The notes below the pieces were generated by a model. The model saw only the letters and a program-made list of their open reading frames with translations. It was not told where the DNA came from and made no database searches. From positions 6,758,001 to 6,822,000 of the forward strand of contig CM082598.2 in NCBI GenBank assembly GCA_040954595.2: a stretch of 64,000 bases of DNA. The letters run 5' to 3'. Both the position numbers and the translations under genes were made by a program. This stretch comes from Balanoglossus misakiensis (taxonomy: Eukaryota; Hemichordata). The first letter of the stretch is position 1. Each line of letters starts with the position of its first letter. Below are positions 63,081 to 64,000 of this stretch, in pieces.

Positions 63081-64000
63081 TGGGGCTCACAAACTGTGAT
63101 ATGGGAATTCTCGGGGCTCACAAACTGTGTGATGGGAATTCTCGGGGCTCACGAACTGTGTTATGGGAATTCTTGGGGCTCACAAACTGTGTTATAGGAA
63201 TTCTCGGGCTCACAAACTGTGTCATGGGAATTCTCGGGGCTCACAAACTGTGTTATGGGAATTCTCGGGGCTCGCAAACTGTGTTATGGGAATTATCGGG
63301 GCACACAAACTGTGTTATGGGAATTCTCGGGGCTCGCAAACTGTGTTATGGGAATTCTCGGGGCTCGCAAACTGAGTTATGGGAATTCTCGGGGCTCACA
63401 AACTGTGTTATGGGAATTCTTGGGGCTCACAAACTGTGTTATAGGAATTCTCGGGGCTCACAAACTGTGTTCTCGGGGCTCACAAACTGTGTTATAGGAA
63501 TTCTCGGGGCTCACAAACTGTGTTATAGGAATTTTCGGGGCTCACAAACTGTGTTATGGGAATTCTCGGGGCTCATAAACTGTGTTATGGGAATTCTTGG
63601 GGCTCACAAACTGTGTTATGGGAATTCTCGGGGCTCACAAACTGTGTGATGGGAATTCTCGGGGCTCACAAACTGTGTTATGGGAATTCTCGGGGCTCAC
63701 AAACTGTGTTATAGGAATTCTCGGGGCTCACAAACTGTGTTATGGGAATTCTTGGGGCTCACAAACTGTGTTATGGGAATTCTCGGGGCTCACAAACTGT
63801 GTTATAGGAATTCTCGGGGCTCGCAAACTGTGTTATGGGAATTCTTGGGGCTCACAAACTGTGTTATAGGAATTCTCGGGGCTCGCAAACTGTGTTAGGG
63901 GAATTCTCGGGGCTCACAAACTGTGTTATGGGAATTCTCGGGGCTCACAATCTTTGTTATGGGAATTCTCGGGTCTCACAATCTGTGTCATGGGAATTCT

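Larger units (their letters stand above)
39634..64000. repeat. 31 bp minisatellite array (about 780 units, runs off the window)
   Basis: Head-to-tail 31 bp units contain GGGAATTCTCGGGGCTC followed by ACAAACTGTGTTAT. Frequent variants are CTTGGGG for CTCGGGG, GCTCGCAAAC or GCTCGCTAAC for GCTCACAAAC, ACAATCTG, GTCATGGG, GTGATGGG and TATAGG. Most full units contain one EcoRI site. A 22 bp variant lacks nine bases (ATGGGAATT), first at about 41,392 and mostly beyond 51,800. Rare units lack one G (42,853; 47,038; 49,982; 63,207) or read CTCGGGCCCACAAAC (about 61,347; 62,307). All three plus frames are free of stops in the consensus, which produces long spurious frames of up to 503 codons. Confidence 0.98.

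Noticed and set aside
39654-63898. Long plus-strand open frames (up to 503 codons) with a 31-residue period
   Set aside because: A 31 bp period cycles through all three frames and the consensus has no stop in any of them, so all frames are about equally open. The nine-base variant keeps frame, but one-base deletions and stop-creating variants occur freely, which argues against coding selection.
39661-64000. CRISPR-like regular array
   Set aside because: Units are contiguous with no unique spacers, and the context is an animal genome.

Overview
The window is eukaryotic, non-genic, repeat-dominated DNA from an animal. It holds no host gene I can support. The animal assignment rests on an APE-type LINE whose ORF1 carries a virus-like 2A (ribosome-skipping) motif. 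Such LINEs are known from sea urchins, lancelets, molluscs and cnidarians, so a marine invertebrate is the best guess; the species cannot be named from this sequence.

Layout. Positions 1-37,846 are one large tandem satellite with monomers of about 124, 176 and 191 bp, organised into higher-order repeats (1,614, 1,071, 1,728 and 2,010 bp periods). Two transposons interrupt it. The first is a 4.65 kb LINE (933-5,583, minus strand) with intact ORF1 and ORF2 and an 11 bp target duplication. The second is a 1.3 kb element without transposase (5,917-7,215) inserted at TTAA. Positions 37,847-39,160 hold a decayed reverse-transcriptase fragment of a different LINE, split by a 794 bp TTAA-targeting inverted-repeat element (38,267-39,060). 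Positions 39,161-39,633 are a short spacer with unamplified relatives of the next repeat. From 39,634 to the end of the window (24.4 kb, still running) is a 31 bp minisatellite of roughly 780 units, itself built from nested segmental duplications.

The most interesting points are these. The LINE reads as a single minus-strand frame from the 2A-bearing ORF1 through ORF2, broken only by one UAG, and the ORF2 endonuclease core strand starts upstream of the first ATG. The minisatellite border preserves what look like seed sequences, with a 22 bp spacing that matches a short variant unit found inside the array. The satellite has alpha-satellite-like higher-order structure and is rich in dyad symmetries. 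Both TTAA elements can be excised in silico to give a perfect empty site.

The many open frames in both arrays follow from repeat periods that lack stop codons and are not annotated as genes.
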